Notes under the pieces: model-generated
What the model saw: the letters and a program-made list of their open reading frames with translations, nothing else
Databases searched by the model: none
Told to the model about the DNA's origin: nothing
Made by a program: the position numbers and the translations under genes
Source of the DNA: Eutypa lata
Lineage: Eukaryota; Ascomycota; Sordariomycetes; Xylariales; Diatrypaceae
Length of the DNA stretch: 64,000 nt
NCBI GenBank assembly: GCA_022661535.1
Contig: JAKULF010000003.1
Coordinates: 3,782,001-3,846,000, forward strand
Reading direction: 5' to 3'
In this document: positions 1 to 12,982 of the stretch, piece after piece
Position numbering within the stretch: position 1 is the stretch's first letter
Layout: each line of letters opens with the position of its first letter

Positions 1-146
1 GGTATGTGGCTACGCTAGTCAGGCATTTTATTTCGAATGGTGCAGGTGCTTTTTAAGGAATTCGTCCCGTTTCCCCACCAGACAGCCAGTCAGTCAGCCG
101 CACCGTTGCGACTAAAGAAAAGTGTATTCGTAGGTTAGTTAGTATA

Positions 147-150
<4 letters not shown>

Positions 151-185
<35 letters not shown>
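151..185. repeat. (TG)n microsatellite
   Basis: About 17 uninterrupted TG units are visible. It lies in spacer DNA and no gene overlaps it with any credibility. Confidence 0.95.
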
Positions 186-187
<2 letters not shown>

Positions 188-1368
188 CTATGTGGTTATA
201 TGGAATATGCAGGTAAGGAGGGAGGCAGGGTTGCATACAGCTAATAAACTTTATACACATCTAGCAACGCGCAGTAGCACACCACCACCATGCACCACCA
301 TACACCACAAACTACCACCATACACCGTACACCACAGGGTTGTCCTTGTTTGCTTACCTATCATACCGGAGCAGGTGGATGGAGGGTTGGATATGCTTTT
401 GTTTTGGTTTAGCTAAGGGCCTAGAAGTCTAGAAGCCGAGGGCAGGGGGTTCGATAGGGCGAAAGCGTGGGGTAGAAAAAGAAAAAGGGCGTGATGGGTT
501 GATGGTGGTACCCCAACCCATACTATATACTATGTCACATGTGTACCACGGCATACCAACACGGCCCCGAAGTACTCATCAAGTGGTGAGGCAACTAATG
601 TTGTTGATGGAGTGGGTGCGCCCATACATATCGGCATCCGTTTTGCTTGGCAACTTGGGAGATGATCGACCGGCCTGTTAGTTGAGTTAGGCTGGGAGTA
701 CGGAGACACAACCATGTGAGAAGAGAGGCTTCCACCCCTCCTTGTACGATTTCGTTTGTCTGTTTTTGGTTCTGAAGTGTAACTGGCATTTTCATCGTTG
801 GGACATTACCTACCGCCCATTCGCTTGAACTAAGTACATCAGCTATATAAACTAGTTAAGTGCTCAACAGGTGAAGGGCTGTCAATTCACAGCGGGGTTG
901 AACCGTGATCCTCTTAGTTTCTATCTACTAGCTAGGTAAGTAGGTAGGTAAGTGTTGACAACTAACGCTCTCGAGCATAGGAGCACTTCTGGCACTGAAG
1001 AGGTAACCAATCCGGGAAGGGCTTTGACACATCGCCATCCATTATCTGTCTGTAGGTTCACCGCTGTATACCTTAACTCTTTAGGCTTCGCATAGTGCTA
1101 GATCGTAGTCTGCCAATTGAAGCTTTCGTCCGTGTCATCTACCACTAGATATATCGGAGGTTGCCTCCACGCGTCTGTTCTAGCGGGAAGTCCAGACGAA
1201 CTATAACCCGGTCCGAATGTCCAGTACCTGAGTACCTAGCAGGAGTGTGGGAAGTCAGAAAAGGAAAGAAGTCAAAGCAAAGCCGCACGGCTATGGTGGC
1301 ATGATTGACGACGACTTCCCTCCGAACCTTCCGAACTTTAGATCTCGCCCGAGTGCAAAAATCAGAAG

Positions 1369-1399
<31 letters not shown>
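1369..1399. repeat. (TTAG)n microsatellite
   Basis: Seven or more consecutive TTAG units are visible in spacer DNA. The unit is not the fungal telomere unit TTAGGG, so I do not read it as telomeric. Confidence 0.9.
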
Positions 1400-3539
1400 C
1401 ATGGTCCCTAGAAGGCCCCGTGAGTTGAACGGCAACATTAACTAACTACATCTACATACGTAGTCCGTATAGAAATGATCCATATTACAATGAGACGAAC
1501 TTTCAACATCAAAATTCTCAAACTAAATTGAAATCCTTCAGAATCCATGGGTTGGGGTAATAACAGGTAGCTCCCATAAGAGGTAAGCGCGGCGAACTCG
1601 CAATAAATTCCCCGAGATCATCATGCACCCCTGGCGTGGTCAGAGTAAGAATTTGCCTTGTCGAAAGGGGGGGTTTGCCTAAAAGGTATCTTGGAGTACG
1701 TAGCAACCGCATGTGATCGTCTAGAGGTTTATGTTATTTCTTCATCCTTACTAACTAGCCTGTTCAACTCGCGGTCAGCGAATAGTATATAGCTACCTAG
1801 GTAGCTAAGAGCCGCCTTTCCTTAACCTGGTTCCTAACGTGCCACATCAGATGTCAATTGCCGCACCGGGCCATCCGCTAAAGGTATCCGGCAACGTTAT
1901 ATGCAAATTAGCCGCGCTTGCAAACTTCCGGTGTAGTATACTTCGGTATCACGTTAGCTTGGGGATTAGGGGTAATTTTAGCCTTTAATTGTGTTAGAAT
2001 GGCAACTTGAAGGAATATCATCAGGCCATTCTGATATATGATATACCTAGATATATCAACAAATAAACTTTATGCTCGCTTCTATGTTCGCAAGATGGCA
2101 TTAAAATAACTTACCAGTCGAGGAACTGACGGTGTAGACTTATGTTTTATTGTGTTTTACTTCTAACAACATTGCAATAGGACATACAAATTGTAGGAAT
2201 CCTTCAACCTGTTACAATTATTTATTTATTTTTAACTTCGTAGTTTGTTAGAACCGCAAATGAGGTTGAACCAATTTGTTTCTCTCGAAAGAAGGAATAG
2301 CTTGACGACTACGGTTTAAATATCCGGGGGTAATTCTCGTACGTGAAGTCATATAATTGTCCACTTATGAATTTAGGTGTATATCAAGCTTCATTATGGA
2401 TCATCTTTTGTGGCAACGCGATATCTGCTTACTTTCCCCAATGGCCGGGAAGCCGCTACATTGCAACGATAACTCTATAATTAGATGTAAGAAAAGCAGA
2501 GCCTCTCCTCCAGTGAACCTGCAGCATAGTCATATTCTTGGATATATCCTTACGAGTTTTACTTCCAAAATTCTCTAGGAGTAGAGTTCCTCACGACAGA
2601 GCTTCACCTCGGATGCATTCGTATTTATCTATGGACTCAATAGACATTATATAGTGTCGTTTCTTGCAATGCTAAACCTTGAGCAAGTAAATTCAAGAAT
2701 ATGGGGCGTACCGAGTACTCACAACTTTAATCGAGATAGGGGAGCTCGATGACCAAACAGCACCGGCTATCAATCCGCTAAGCTAAGCAAGTTACACGTT
2801 AATAGCTTGCGACCTCCCTTAGAATCTAGAGGGAAACATGTATAAGTAGATCAACCTCTGGAGACTTCGATAGGGTTGTAGCGGCGTTTGTTTTCTTGTG
2901 ATGGCTGCTACTAGCTAGAAGACAATTCCTCAGACGACGGCCTAGAGCATCTTAGCTCGACAGGATGCAGAATACTTGCTGTAGCAAGTACAGGGACCCA
3001 AGGACCTCCTAGCATTTGAGTTTGCTGGTTAAGGTTCCTCAAACAGGGGTTCCTGCCACTTATCTTCCAATAGGAGGGGTCTCCGTCGCTCGGACGATCC
3101 ACCGCCCTCGTCGTCGAATCAGAGCTTTCTGTCTTATTGTCACAGTCGGGGATTGCCCCTCACCCAGACTCGTCAAATCGTGCCTATCAACGAAGAGGAA
3201 TTGAGCCCAGGTCGAGTAACTTGTGAAATCTTATATACGATTGCGGGCGGCAGTTGTTGCCTTAGATTGCATTTCCGGTGATGTCTCACAACTCGACTGT
3301 CGCCACCGTTGGCAGAACAGTCATTAAACTAGGCTGTGTTCTGGTAGAGCTCGTGGAGATAAAATAACCACCAATCCCATGTGACTTAGGTAGGTAGGTC
3401 GGATATCGAGAGTACAGGTGAATGGCTACTCAATCGAGGAAACTTTGCTTACAATTGTTATTGACAGAGGGTTTTGTTCTGTTCGCTCTATACTCCTCCC
3501 TCGAATCTTTCCTGGAATTGAACAGCCACGCGATTCAAA

Positions 3540-4622
3540 ATGGCAGCGACCATGAACGATACAGGGCAGTGGCGGATGCCATGGGATTCGGAGGCGGCTG
3601 ACATGTTTAACATATTTTCCGCTGGTGCCATTCTGCCTAATGGTCCCATGACCATACCGCAGAATGTCTTCTGGGATTTGCCAGGGCCGCCGGCCGAGAC
3701 TGGTAGTGTCCCTATGCAAAAAAGCTTTAGTACTATGTCCCAAGAATCCGACGATGTAAGCTCTACCCGGATATCCCATGCTTTGAAGATTTATTGACCC
3801 CGGTCAGCCGTATTCTTATATCGGACGACAGCAATCCGAATCACCTCTCGCCAACAATGTAGACCGTTCCCAACTAATAGAGTACGACACGACGCATTTG
3901 ACTTTCGAGACCGACGAGGCAAGCCCTCAGACTGACTGGGTATCGTCGCCCCGTAAGCGGAAGAGTGTCACGATGGACGACATATCCCCTAGCGCTACTA
4001 GCCAGCCCCCAAGCCCCCCACGACCAACAAAGAATCGTAGGGATCGGGAGCGGAACAGAGTGGTCAGTATCTCAGTTTAATCACAAGATGACCCTATCCA
4101 CTAGGCACAATATTTCCCTTCGTCGTAGCCGGGGATTATTCCTACCGAAGGTCATCCCTCGGCCTGCACTACCAATATGTCTGATGGGATCTGATCGCTA
4201 ACCACGGGTGTTGTGAAGGCTGCGGCGAAGTGTCGTCAGAAAGCAAAGCACAGCGTATCGAAGCTCCAGAGCCGCGAGAGGGAGCTACTGCAGCAGAACC
4301 GGTTCCTTACGGCGCACGCCGGTAGCTTGAGGGAGGAGGTGATTAATCTGAAGAACGAAATTCTCCGACATAGCCACTGCGACAGCGATGTGCGTTGACT
4401 TATTTCTTTCTCCTCCTTTCGACCGATCCCAGGGCTGTATACTCCAATGTTCTCCAATCCCAATGTGCAGCTCTCGAGGCGTACCTAGTCGAAAGACCTA
4501 TTCACACACGCACACACACGCACAGCCCCCTCGAATCTTCCTCACGAGGCTATTGTTAACTGACTTGAACCATTCAGGTGATCCAATCATATATCAACAA
4601 AGCCGCCCGAGATATACGGTAA
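3540..4622 (+). CDS. bZIP transcription factor
   Basis: A nuclear DNA-binding regulator of the bZIP class. Four exons splice in phase: 3540-3755, 3808-4062, 4219-4389 and 4578-4622, giving about 228 residues. The basic region sits across the exon 2/3 junction: KNRRDRERNRV joins AAAKCRQKAK, the N-x2-A-A-x-K-C-R pattern of the ATF/CREB-like fungal group. A leucine-zipper helix follows (KLQSRERELL, then LREEVINLKNEIL). The N-terminal half is polar and holds a basic PRKRKSV stretch just before a Ser/Pro-rich segment. The start ATG is preceded by a purine-rich context (tcaaaATGgc). The 3' end is the least certain part: the last exon may instead splice at the GT at 4619-4620 into a further short exon. 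Target genes cannot be read from the sequence. Confidence 0.85.
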
Positions 4623-5508
4623 TCCATCCTCCCCGCTAGCTCGCCCGCCATCGGTGTTAGCGGCTAGAATGGAAAAGGATGATCGCCATCAGTAAAATAC
4701 CCGGCCGTCGTGCTGGCCATAATCCACTTTGTTCGTCAGCGGAGCGATTACGAAGTGGTATGCGGATGCCGGCATCCCACGTCCCCCAACCTGCCGCCTT
4801 CATCCACCTATGCGGCAATGGTTGGGGACCGTTTCCTCGAACACGACTCTAAGTCCATTGCTCTTTTCTCAGAAGGCTTTGGCAATGCAATCGGGACGGT
4901 AATGTGTGTATTTTTAAGAGCGCTTTGTGTTCGACGACTATATTAGTTGTCTTTGTTGATACATGTTATACAAGGTTGACAATAGCCGTAACGCTAAAGG
5001 GAAGAAACACAGGAACAGCTATGAGACCAACAATCAAATGACCATGAGATGAGATAATGATGGGAGCGGGGCCACGACTTGGCAAATGGCGTTCCAGATG
5101 TATTATGGCATGGTTCGTGAAAAGAGACCTCTAGAACAGCTTTCCGAAAAGAGAACCTAAGTTAGAGGGAGGAGTTTGGTGCTTGCGGGGAGGGGGAGAG
5201 AATCGGAACGGGGGATGTCAGTGGGCACTCGAAACACTTGAGTCATTATGTAGGAAGAGAGAACGTAAATAATGCACGTTATTGTTTTTCTTTCTTTTCT
5301 TGGTCCCCTTAGCAAAACGAAAGGCCACGCGGGCCCGGTGGTCTCGGTTTATTACTGGTCGTTTTCTATTCGAAGTTCCTATGTAGGTCAGAGTGACGCC
5401 TCTTCGCTACATAGTTACTTACCTACTTCGTCAGCGAAGGGGAAAAGTGAAACCCCCATGCACTGTCTCTTCTCCACCACCACCACCGCTGCATTTCCTC
5501 ACGAAATG

Positions 5509-5557
5509 CCTGGCAGGCAGGCAGGCTAGTAGGTAGGCAGGTAGGCAGGTAGGCAAG
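5509..5557. repeat. GGCAGGTA-type tandem repeat
   Basis: Short alternating GGCAGGCA and GGTAGGCA units are visible, seven or so copies in all with small variation. Non-coding in any credible frame. Confidence 0.8.
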
Positions 5558-8500
5558 CACGCAACGCACGCGCCTTCGCTTGTATACAGCCGATATTCGT
5601 CGAGGCCACACCGACCGTGACAAGAGTCGCGGGCAACCAATAAAACGGTTGATAAGGTACAGGGTAATAAGCTGGAATGCTACCGTACCCCCGGCCAGGA
5701 ATTGCCTGGATGCAAGCATGGTTTCGTAGTTGGTGGAGAATACCCGAAGCCACGGGACGGATCACGTTGCTGTGACGGATGGAAGGGCGATTTCTCTTGT
5801 CATATTGCAGTGTATCTCTGTTGACTTCGGATCTCTTGTATTCGGACTTGGACTGTATTATGGTACATGGTATTTTGTTTTGTCGGTAGGTGTTCGTGTT
5901 AGGTAAGGTTGGTAGGTAGATATATGTATACTACGTACATCGCTGGGTTACATCGCTGGGTTTGAATTCTAATGTACGTGATAACTTATGTTCTATATAC
6001 CACATATATAACAATTTGAGGATTCTGGAGCATATAACTATCTACCTAGGTATATTTTTCACGGATAGAAAGGAGGAGAAGTGAGGTAATACCTACCGCA
6101 TGATGTCGTAACTATGTCGTTGCGGTCACGTGGCAAAGGGGCTGAAAGAGCTCATTGAATTATACACAAGCATATTTAATATTATGTAGGAAGAAGCTCA
6201 GACCGGCAATTCAAGGCAACTTATGCAACATTGTTATATGTTATCTTTTTGTGCTGTTGTTTTCGTTCATTTCTTTCCTGCGTTCCAAGTAACTATGTTG
6301 GCACGCAGTATACAACCTGTCAGCTGTAGGAAACTTTTGAATACTGATTGTTGATGGCTAGGAGACATAGGATAAACCTATTTCCCGCTTTCAATGAGCC
6401 AAACAGTTATCGAGTTATATTGTGGCGTAAGAGGCTAGGCCATCGTATATGGGAAAGCAAGAGTTGTCAAGAGAATACCAAGTCTCATCTTTCCGAAACT
6501 CACAACAAGTGGATTCTAGACCAATAGACATGCAATAAGGTTATATCTGGATCAGAGTTTGATTGGTGTCGTGGTGGTGGTCATCGTCTTACTTTACGTC
6601 CAATATGTTGCCAGGTTGCGCGGATGACTGCATCCCGTGGTATTAATCGATCCATACATTTCAATTGCATATTATTTCTTCTAGGCGCTGTGCAGGTGAT
6701 AATCAACTTATTACTTAGGAACTCCCACTAATTGCATTTTGTGATTAGAGCCCTTTGGTTATTTATTGAAGGCAGACGTAGACCTTCACCTGGTACTTCG
6801 AGGGATACACGGCGTAGTAATAGAGAGAAAGTTAAGTGTAGCACTTATATTAATAACTTATCTTGATAGTATCGTAACAAGCCTGTTTATCTAGTTATAT
6901 TTAACTAAACCTTTGGTATATTATAGCAGCGGCATTATTCCCGTGTCATATGACATTATCTAAGACGTTTAGCAACGTGGGAAACTGCTGAATTTGCTAT
7001 TATATTACTATATAGCCACTATGTTTAGATTAAAAGTCTCGTGAAACCATTATAGCAGTGATCGTTTAAAAAGATGATTCAAATTCATTCTTGACCAAAA
7101 TATGACAACATCCTTTATAATGAAATAAGGGTTGAGGCGAGCTGTGACATCTCCCGGATGCATGTCAAATACCGGATGTTTACATCCGTAAAGATGCTTC
7201 GCATTAGCCACAATTCTTTCTGTAGATACTCCAACCACATGGTACCTGCAGACGACGATGGCTGACGATATGGCTAATTCCGAGGGTAAATGTCTCACTC
7301 TCCACGCAGGATTTGAGAAGAATGGCATATACCACGGCTGCACGGTTTGTAGCGAGGCTTTGTGACTCTTACAGACCTATCGTGCGGACATCATCGATGG
7401 CATAGTTCCGAAATAATGATCTAAATGAAGTCCTAGAGACGTAATATGAGACTTCATACCACAGCAGAATGTCACAAATTATCTACTAAATTAGCATGCA
7501 ACTGGTCAACAACGGGTCCATGTATCCAGTTGTTCTATCTGCAGTAATCCTAGAAAACTATATTTAAGGGCCATCTGATATAGAGGTAGGTAGTTTGCTA
7601 TTCACTTTGTTTAGCATAATACACAGTCTCTGAACCTTATGCGACGCACGGAATATCCAAATTATTAGAAGATCGCCTCACGTATTGTTTGTTGATATAA
7701 TGCAATACAAATATTTCCTAGTGGCTTTGATTTCACCACATCTGATGACACGGCCCGCAGTTATCATCACAGCAGCTTGCTTCTCTATCTGGTTTCTGTT
7801 AGATCGGCCCGCCAAGACGGCAAAATACCGGGGGCGTTCATAGTTTCCCCGCCGCCGCTGCCACCGAAGACGGCCTCGGGTTGTCTACCCGATTCTGCAT
7901 CACCGGATCTCCCCGGGCCTCCTCGGGCTGCGCTTAGCTTCCGAAGACAAGGAGTATAGATTACACCGCACCGAATAGGGCAATGGGGGCTCATGAGTAG
8001 GGCCGCGAGGAAGGTCGACCGCCGGCTCTTGGTCCACGGCATAGGTGCACCCGCACGTTCGAGAGTGGTTGTCTAGATGGCAATGAGCACGCGCCCAATG
8101 ATTATAGATACGTGCTGAACGAACGAGAACCCTTAATCTACCTAATTATAGATACTTCAGACCCATGTACCGATGTCGACATACGATCTTAGACTCCTTA
8201 TGGTGTGGATGCCGCTTGCGGCGCCTGCGTTCCCACACAGTGTCTCATGGCGCCATGTGGGCTGATCTTGGACCCTCTCCTTTACAAAATGTGGTCTGCT
8301 TCTAGAAGTACAATGCGACGAGGTGCTTCGTCCGGGGCAGCATTTAGCCGATGGCGGAACCGCCCGAAGTAGCACATACACAACGACAACCTACTAGCCT
8401 CTAGATCGCGATCGGGGATAATGCAGCAGAAACAGATTCTGCCAGGAGATAACGATGCCGACAGATGGAGATGGTCTTAGGTAGCATTCCTATCTCAAAT

Positions 8501-10162
8501 ATGTCGACCGGTAATAATTGTATCCTTGGTAGTGGGGGTGGCAGGTAGGTAGGTTGTTACGACAGTATCATCGCGGCATTCTCGACCATCATTTGATATG
8601 AACCTATATACCTATCATAGGCTCTACATAGGTAACGATTGGGATGACTTTACGTCAATACTGGTAGCTATGATTCAGCGTCAGGCTTGGACGGGGCAAG
8701 AGCTTTTGTTACTACGGGCGAGGGTGACGCTTTGAAAGAAAAAACAATATATGATGCACCAGGGCTCCTGGGCGCTGGAGCTTCTCTTTGGGTGCTTGTT
8801 GACAAGCGCGAGCGAGTCGTTATCAGACTCTGTGACCAACCGGTAGATGGCAAGGATGCCGCTGATACTGATAAACAAAACGATTTCGGAGTTTCCTGAT
8901 AGACTGCACTGGGCATCTGATGTTAAACAAGCGGATACCCACAGACGTCTCGCACGATCTGGCTTAAATATGAAACGTTATATAGTGCGTGGAAACGACT
9001 TAATACTTACTGCGGTCCGTTTGAGAATATGGTGTTTAAGCAGCTTTGATGAGTAGGCTAATACAAAGTATATACTGTGCTTATTTCTCTTTAACCTAGC
9101 GGGACTATCAATGAAGGTGCAACGAAGTCATAGAGGATTTCAATGGAGGAGAAAAGCTGATATACAACAACAAGGTCGTTGATGTTGAAGAGAATAACCG
9201 TGGCTGTTCCCCACGTATTCAATTCAATACACAGCCACATAACTACCGGGACTCCAATCAAACAAGGCAAATATTCGAATGTCAGCCATACGTAGGTAAG
9301 GGGGTAGGGGGGTAATTAGCCCTGCGCGGCAGCGGCAGAGTGCCCCATGGGTTTGCGGAACCCTTCCAGTAAACGATCTCCACCTCTACGTACCTCCACC
9401 TTTCGAGAACAGGGTTGCTACACCACATACCTAACGCATGGCTTCGGATGAGCAAATACATACCAATGAACGTGAAGACCGGTGATAGACTAACTCGTCG
9501 TACAGCATGTTCAGGCAGCGGCATTGCTGCGTGATGTGGTTGCCCAATCCTATGGGGCGCATTAGTTAAGTAGTAGTATCATCACACGTCGAGATATCAC
9601 ACGGAGTCAGCAACATGCTTGCGTAGGTACACATGCATCCATCGGCATGCGCTTTGGAACAGGAAAGGAATGCGAACAACTCGTCGTTGCATCGGCTTCT
9701 ATTCATTCTTTCGTCGACCGCTTGAGTCTTTCTTCACTATGTAAAGTCCGTTCGGTCGTCCCTCTCCGAAACTCGAACGGGCAAACATTGGCTATATATA
9801 AACTCGTAGATACCTCACACAAGTCTGAGACGAAGGTTCGCAGTGCAACATAATAGGTATGTAAATGACTATGTACGATATTACAATGCCTCTCTCGCCT
9901 CTTTACACGGAGGTGTGTTGGGGTAACTTTTGCTTCTCGACAGCAATCATGCAAGCTATAACGGTTACCCAATAGTTCTAACGACGTTAGATTCGCTAGT
10001 CCTCCTTCGCTTAAGTGACATGCCAAGCCGAATTTGGCGTGGGCTATGAGAATAGGACTACTTGCTAGTGTGCTAGTAACCCCGTCTTAAGTAGGAGACG
10101 ACATACATATGGTGTGGATGAGTGGGTATAGTCAAACTTGGGGTATCTGTAGTATGGTAGTA

Positions 10163-10202
10163 TATACATACATACATACATACATACATACATACATACA
10201 TA
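10163..10202. repeat. (CATA)n microsatellite
   Basis: About nine consecutive CATA units are visible. Short open frames crossing it (YIHTYIHT-type peptides) are products of the repeat, not genes. Confidence 0.95.
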
Positions 10203-12172
10203 ACAGCTGGCGTCGAATGTGTGCGTGTCGTCTTTCTGGGGTCTGCCTTGGATTAGTGGGCGGAGGCGCATACAAACTTAGGTGGTATCGTGAGGGGGTG
10301 CCTTCTGGCTTTATTTGGCCGTCTACAAAGTACATAGCTTGTTCGATGAGAATGTTGAGTGTCTTTGAGAAGGCATAAGATAAGTACGTACAGAGATAGG
10401 CAAATAGGTAGTCTTGGACGCCTACATGTCTCATAGTCTTGGCTACATGATTTTGCCCGTCTCCTGTCTATCAATAAGGAGTAAAGTGTAAGATCTGTAC
10501 CCGAAGCAGTTAAAGGCCAGGGAACTAGCTGTGATTGGTTAGAAGATCTCGCCAGATGGGGAGTTGATATCTTATAGAAGCTTCGAAACAAGTCAACGCA
10601 TGTTGATCTTTACTAATAGATAGGAGTGATATCAATTGCAGCAAATTAGCAGTGATTGTTTTATATTAGAAACAAACTAATCCCCTTTAACTTATATACT
10701 TACGTACGCATATGTCTTATCAGCATCGGGTAGGCCGGAGCAGTAAGTAGCGTAATGATGAAATAACTACACCTGGTGAATCGAAAAGTTCGCATGATGT
10801 AATGTTGTTAATGTCGAAGTTAATTTTCGAAAACTCTGCCACTTTCTGTCAGTAAACTATATTAACAAGAACTTGATTCAATTGGTTGGTTTCATAACTT
10901 ATTCCTCAATGTATTGAATGTCGTTATGCAATGCACATAGAGCAGAGCCCGGTGATATTATTAGTGTGTAGACTACCTAGGTAGGTACCTAGGTAGAGCC
11001 CATGAGGTTGGCATCATTACCCCGCAAATAGACCATTCCAGCCATTATGGATCGGTGGACAGGGGTATAAAGTGACGTATGCAACTCGAACGACTTGAAA
11101 CTAAAATAAAGCTGAAGGTTAACTTGTTAAGACATAAGGCGGGAGACTCCGCAAAATGCTTAACTTGACCATTGCGCGTCTAAAGTATCAGACTACAGTG
11201 GTCCTTAGTTAGCATTCGCTCGGAATTCGCTCCTTAGCTGCTTACCCCAGGTTTATCTCATTGGATGAGGCGGGAGGATCTCATAGCAGGCAAACTCTCA
11301 TTCCTCATTTAGTGGCCACCTTCTGTAGATCTTATATCAACTAGCGGACTGATGGGGAACTTAGGGGATTCTTCCAAATAACCACCTTGTAACGTCCCCA
11401 TCCAAAACCCTCATTTGAGTCTATATCCCTACGTAGACTCTCCAATAGGATTTATTCCTCGAATACGTGGTTCGTTCTTTACACATATGTACCTAAGTGT
11501 TAAGTCGTAATACTACAGTATCTTCATCCATACCTTCTCTCCTGTGATTGCCATGTAACCACCTAACGTACTCCAAAAGGATCGAGCACGATAATCATCT
11601 TGAAGTAAAGCCATCTGAACTTCTGGAGGGGTGGCTACCCCGCTTATCTTCTACATACATTCCTACTACACTTGCATCTACCAATTTTATTTTACTTCCA
11701 CTTTCACTACATATTCGTCGCGTCTTCTCTTCCGGTGCGCTTGACTCATGCTATTGAGATTCGTATCTACTAGATAAGAACTGATACAGTTTGTGTTGCA
11801 TCATCAAAGGGAACAAACATAACTAAGGGGGTAATCGCACGATACAAAGAAAGAAACGAACCATCTATTCACTGGATCGGTCGCTGCTACCCTCGGTCTG
11901 TCCCTGAATACCTATAAGTCCACCATTAAATACGACCTTCGCGTGTCACCTCAAAGAATTATTATAACTAGTCGCGTCCTACAACACCTCAGAGGTCCTT
12001 GCTTCTTTATCTTCCTACCTATACTTTAATATCTACCTACGCTTTCCCCGACCCTCGACCTTTCAGAGCACCGCGCACCTTGAAGCAAACAAAACAACAA
12101 ACTATTCAATTGAACATCGGCCCATTCCATTCCCCTCCAGACCTCGACGATTGCGTTTGTATTCAATCCATC

Positions 12173-12982
12173 ATGTCTAGTGACGGTGCCAACAACTCCC
12201 CTCCCAACGGCAGTGCCAACCGCCGAGGCTCCGTGACTTCTGCCGCCTTCTCCAACCTCTTTCAACGTAGCAACTCGACTTCAGCCGGTAGTGCTCAAGC
12301 TAGAGACCTGGCGGCTGCTGCGGCTGCACGAGACCAGCGTCGGCGTCTGTCTGTCACCACCCTGGGCTTATCTGGCACCTCTCCTCAATCCACGACATCT
12401 GCCTTTGGTCTTCGACGAGCCAGTGTCTCTACTACGACTTCAGAATCGATCGACGAAAATGCAGTTGATGATGAAGAGGCTGCGAAGAACATGCCAAACA
12501 CACCCTACACTCGTCACCTAAGCTTCGGAGCACAGGCCATACGCGGCCTCCGTCCTAGCCCGACTAGCCCGGGCACAAATGGTAGGCGTACCTCGGGTGC
12601 AACCCCTCGTACTCCATCTACTGCTGGTGCTGCCCCTTCCGTAGCTACTACGAGAGGAGCGAGCACGTCACAGGCAAGCAACACACAAACTGCAAGAACC
12701 CCATCTGACTTACGTTCTGCTCGCTCAGACAACGCGTACAACTGGTCTGAGCAGCTTAGATCAAGGGCCGAAAGCACCGTAACAGGTAACCGTCACGGAT
12801 TTGGAGCTGGCGCTTCTACCTCCCCGCCGCGTGGTAATCCTCATCATGACCGTACCAAATCAGTCTCGGATATGCCAAACCCTCCCCAACAGGCAGCTAC
12901 TATGAAGCCCAAGCAGCCTGAGAGACCGAAGCCGGACCATTTCCAGGAACGTATCCTCAAAGGCGACTTCTACATGGATTGA
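12173..12982 (+). CDS. Conserved low-complexity fungal protein with RRxS sites
   Basis: Single-exon gene of 269 residues. The open frame extends upstream to 11999, but the ATG at 12173 (context atccatcATGtct) begins a sequence that looks like the true N-terminus, and the upstream part reads like translated 5' UTR. The protein is rich in Ser, Thr, Ala and Arg with no globular domain I can name. It carries five basic-Ser/Thr sites of the PKA/AGC-kinase type: RRGS (S20), RRRLS (S60), RRAS (S84), RHLS (S117) and RRTS (T140/S141). The C-terminus ends in KGDFYMD after a Lys/Pro-rich stretch. I believe this is a widespread Pezizomycotina family, but I cannot give a function. Likely intrinsically disordered and regulated by phosphorylation; this is inference. 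Confidence 0.75.
   Translation: MSSDGANNSPPNGSANRRGSVTSAAFSNLFQRSNSTSAGSAQARDLAAAAAARDQRRRLSVTTLGLSGTSPQSTTSAFGLRRASVSTTTSESIDENAVDDEEAAKNMPNTPYTRHLSFGAQAIRGLRPSPTSPGTNGRRTSGATPRTPSTAGAAPSVATTRGASTSQASNTQTARTPSDLRSARSDNAYNWSEQLRSRAESTVTGNRHGFGAGASTSPPRGNPHHDRTKSVSDMPNPPQQAATMKPKQPERPKPDHFQERILKGDFYMD

Larger units (their letters stand above)
1..3539. other. Gene-poor intergenic region, left edge
   Basis: No convincing gene is seen in these 3.5 kb. The open frames are short, lack family motifs and are not joined by plausible introns. The stretch holds a TG dinucleotide run (151-185), a TTAG tetranucleotide run (about 1369-1399), several TAGGTAGG strings and AT-rich spacer. The last few hundred bases must carry the promoter and 5' UTR of the bZIP gene that starts at 3540. 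Confidence 0.6.
4623..12172. other. 7.5-kb gene-poor spacer
   Basis: I see no gene I can support here. An open frame at 4710-4946 (78 codons) lies directly downstream of the bZIP gene and could be an alternative last exon, but nothing links it by motif. A GC-richer patch at about 7820-8360 and another at 8680-8900 contain open frames on both strands without recognisable motifs; they may be gene relics. The spacer has GGCAGGTA-type repeats near 5509-5557, a CATA run at 10163-10202 and a perfect CCTAGG palindrome cluster near 10973-10996. Confidence 0.5.

Noticed and set aside
1369..1399. TTAG repeat as telomeric DNA
   Set aside because: The unit is TTAG, not TTAGGG, it is short, and it lies inside ordinary spacer rather than at the end.
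7050..7343. 97-codon open frame on the minus strand
   Set aside because: Lies in AT-rich spacer with no motif, no neighbours and no splice partners.
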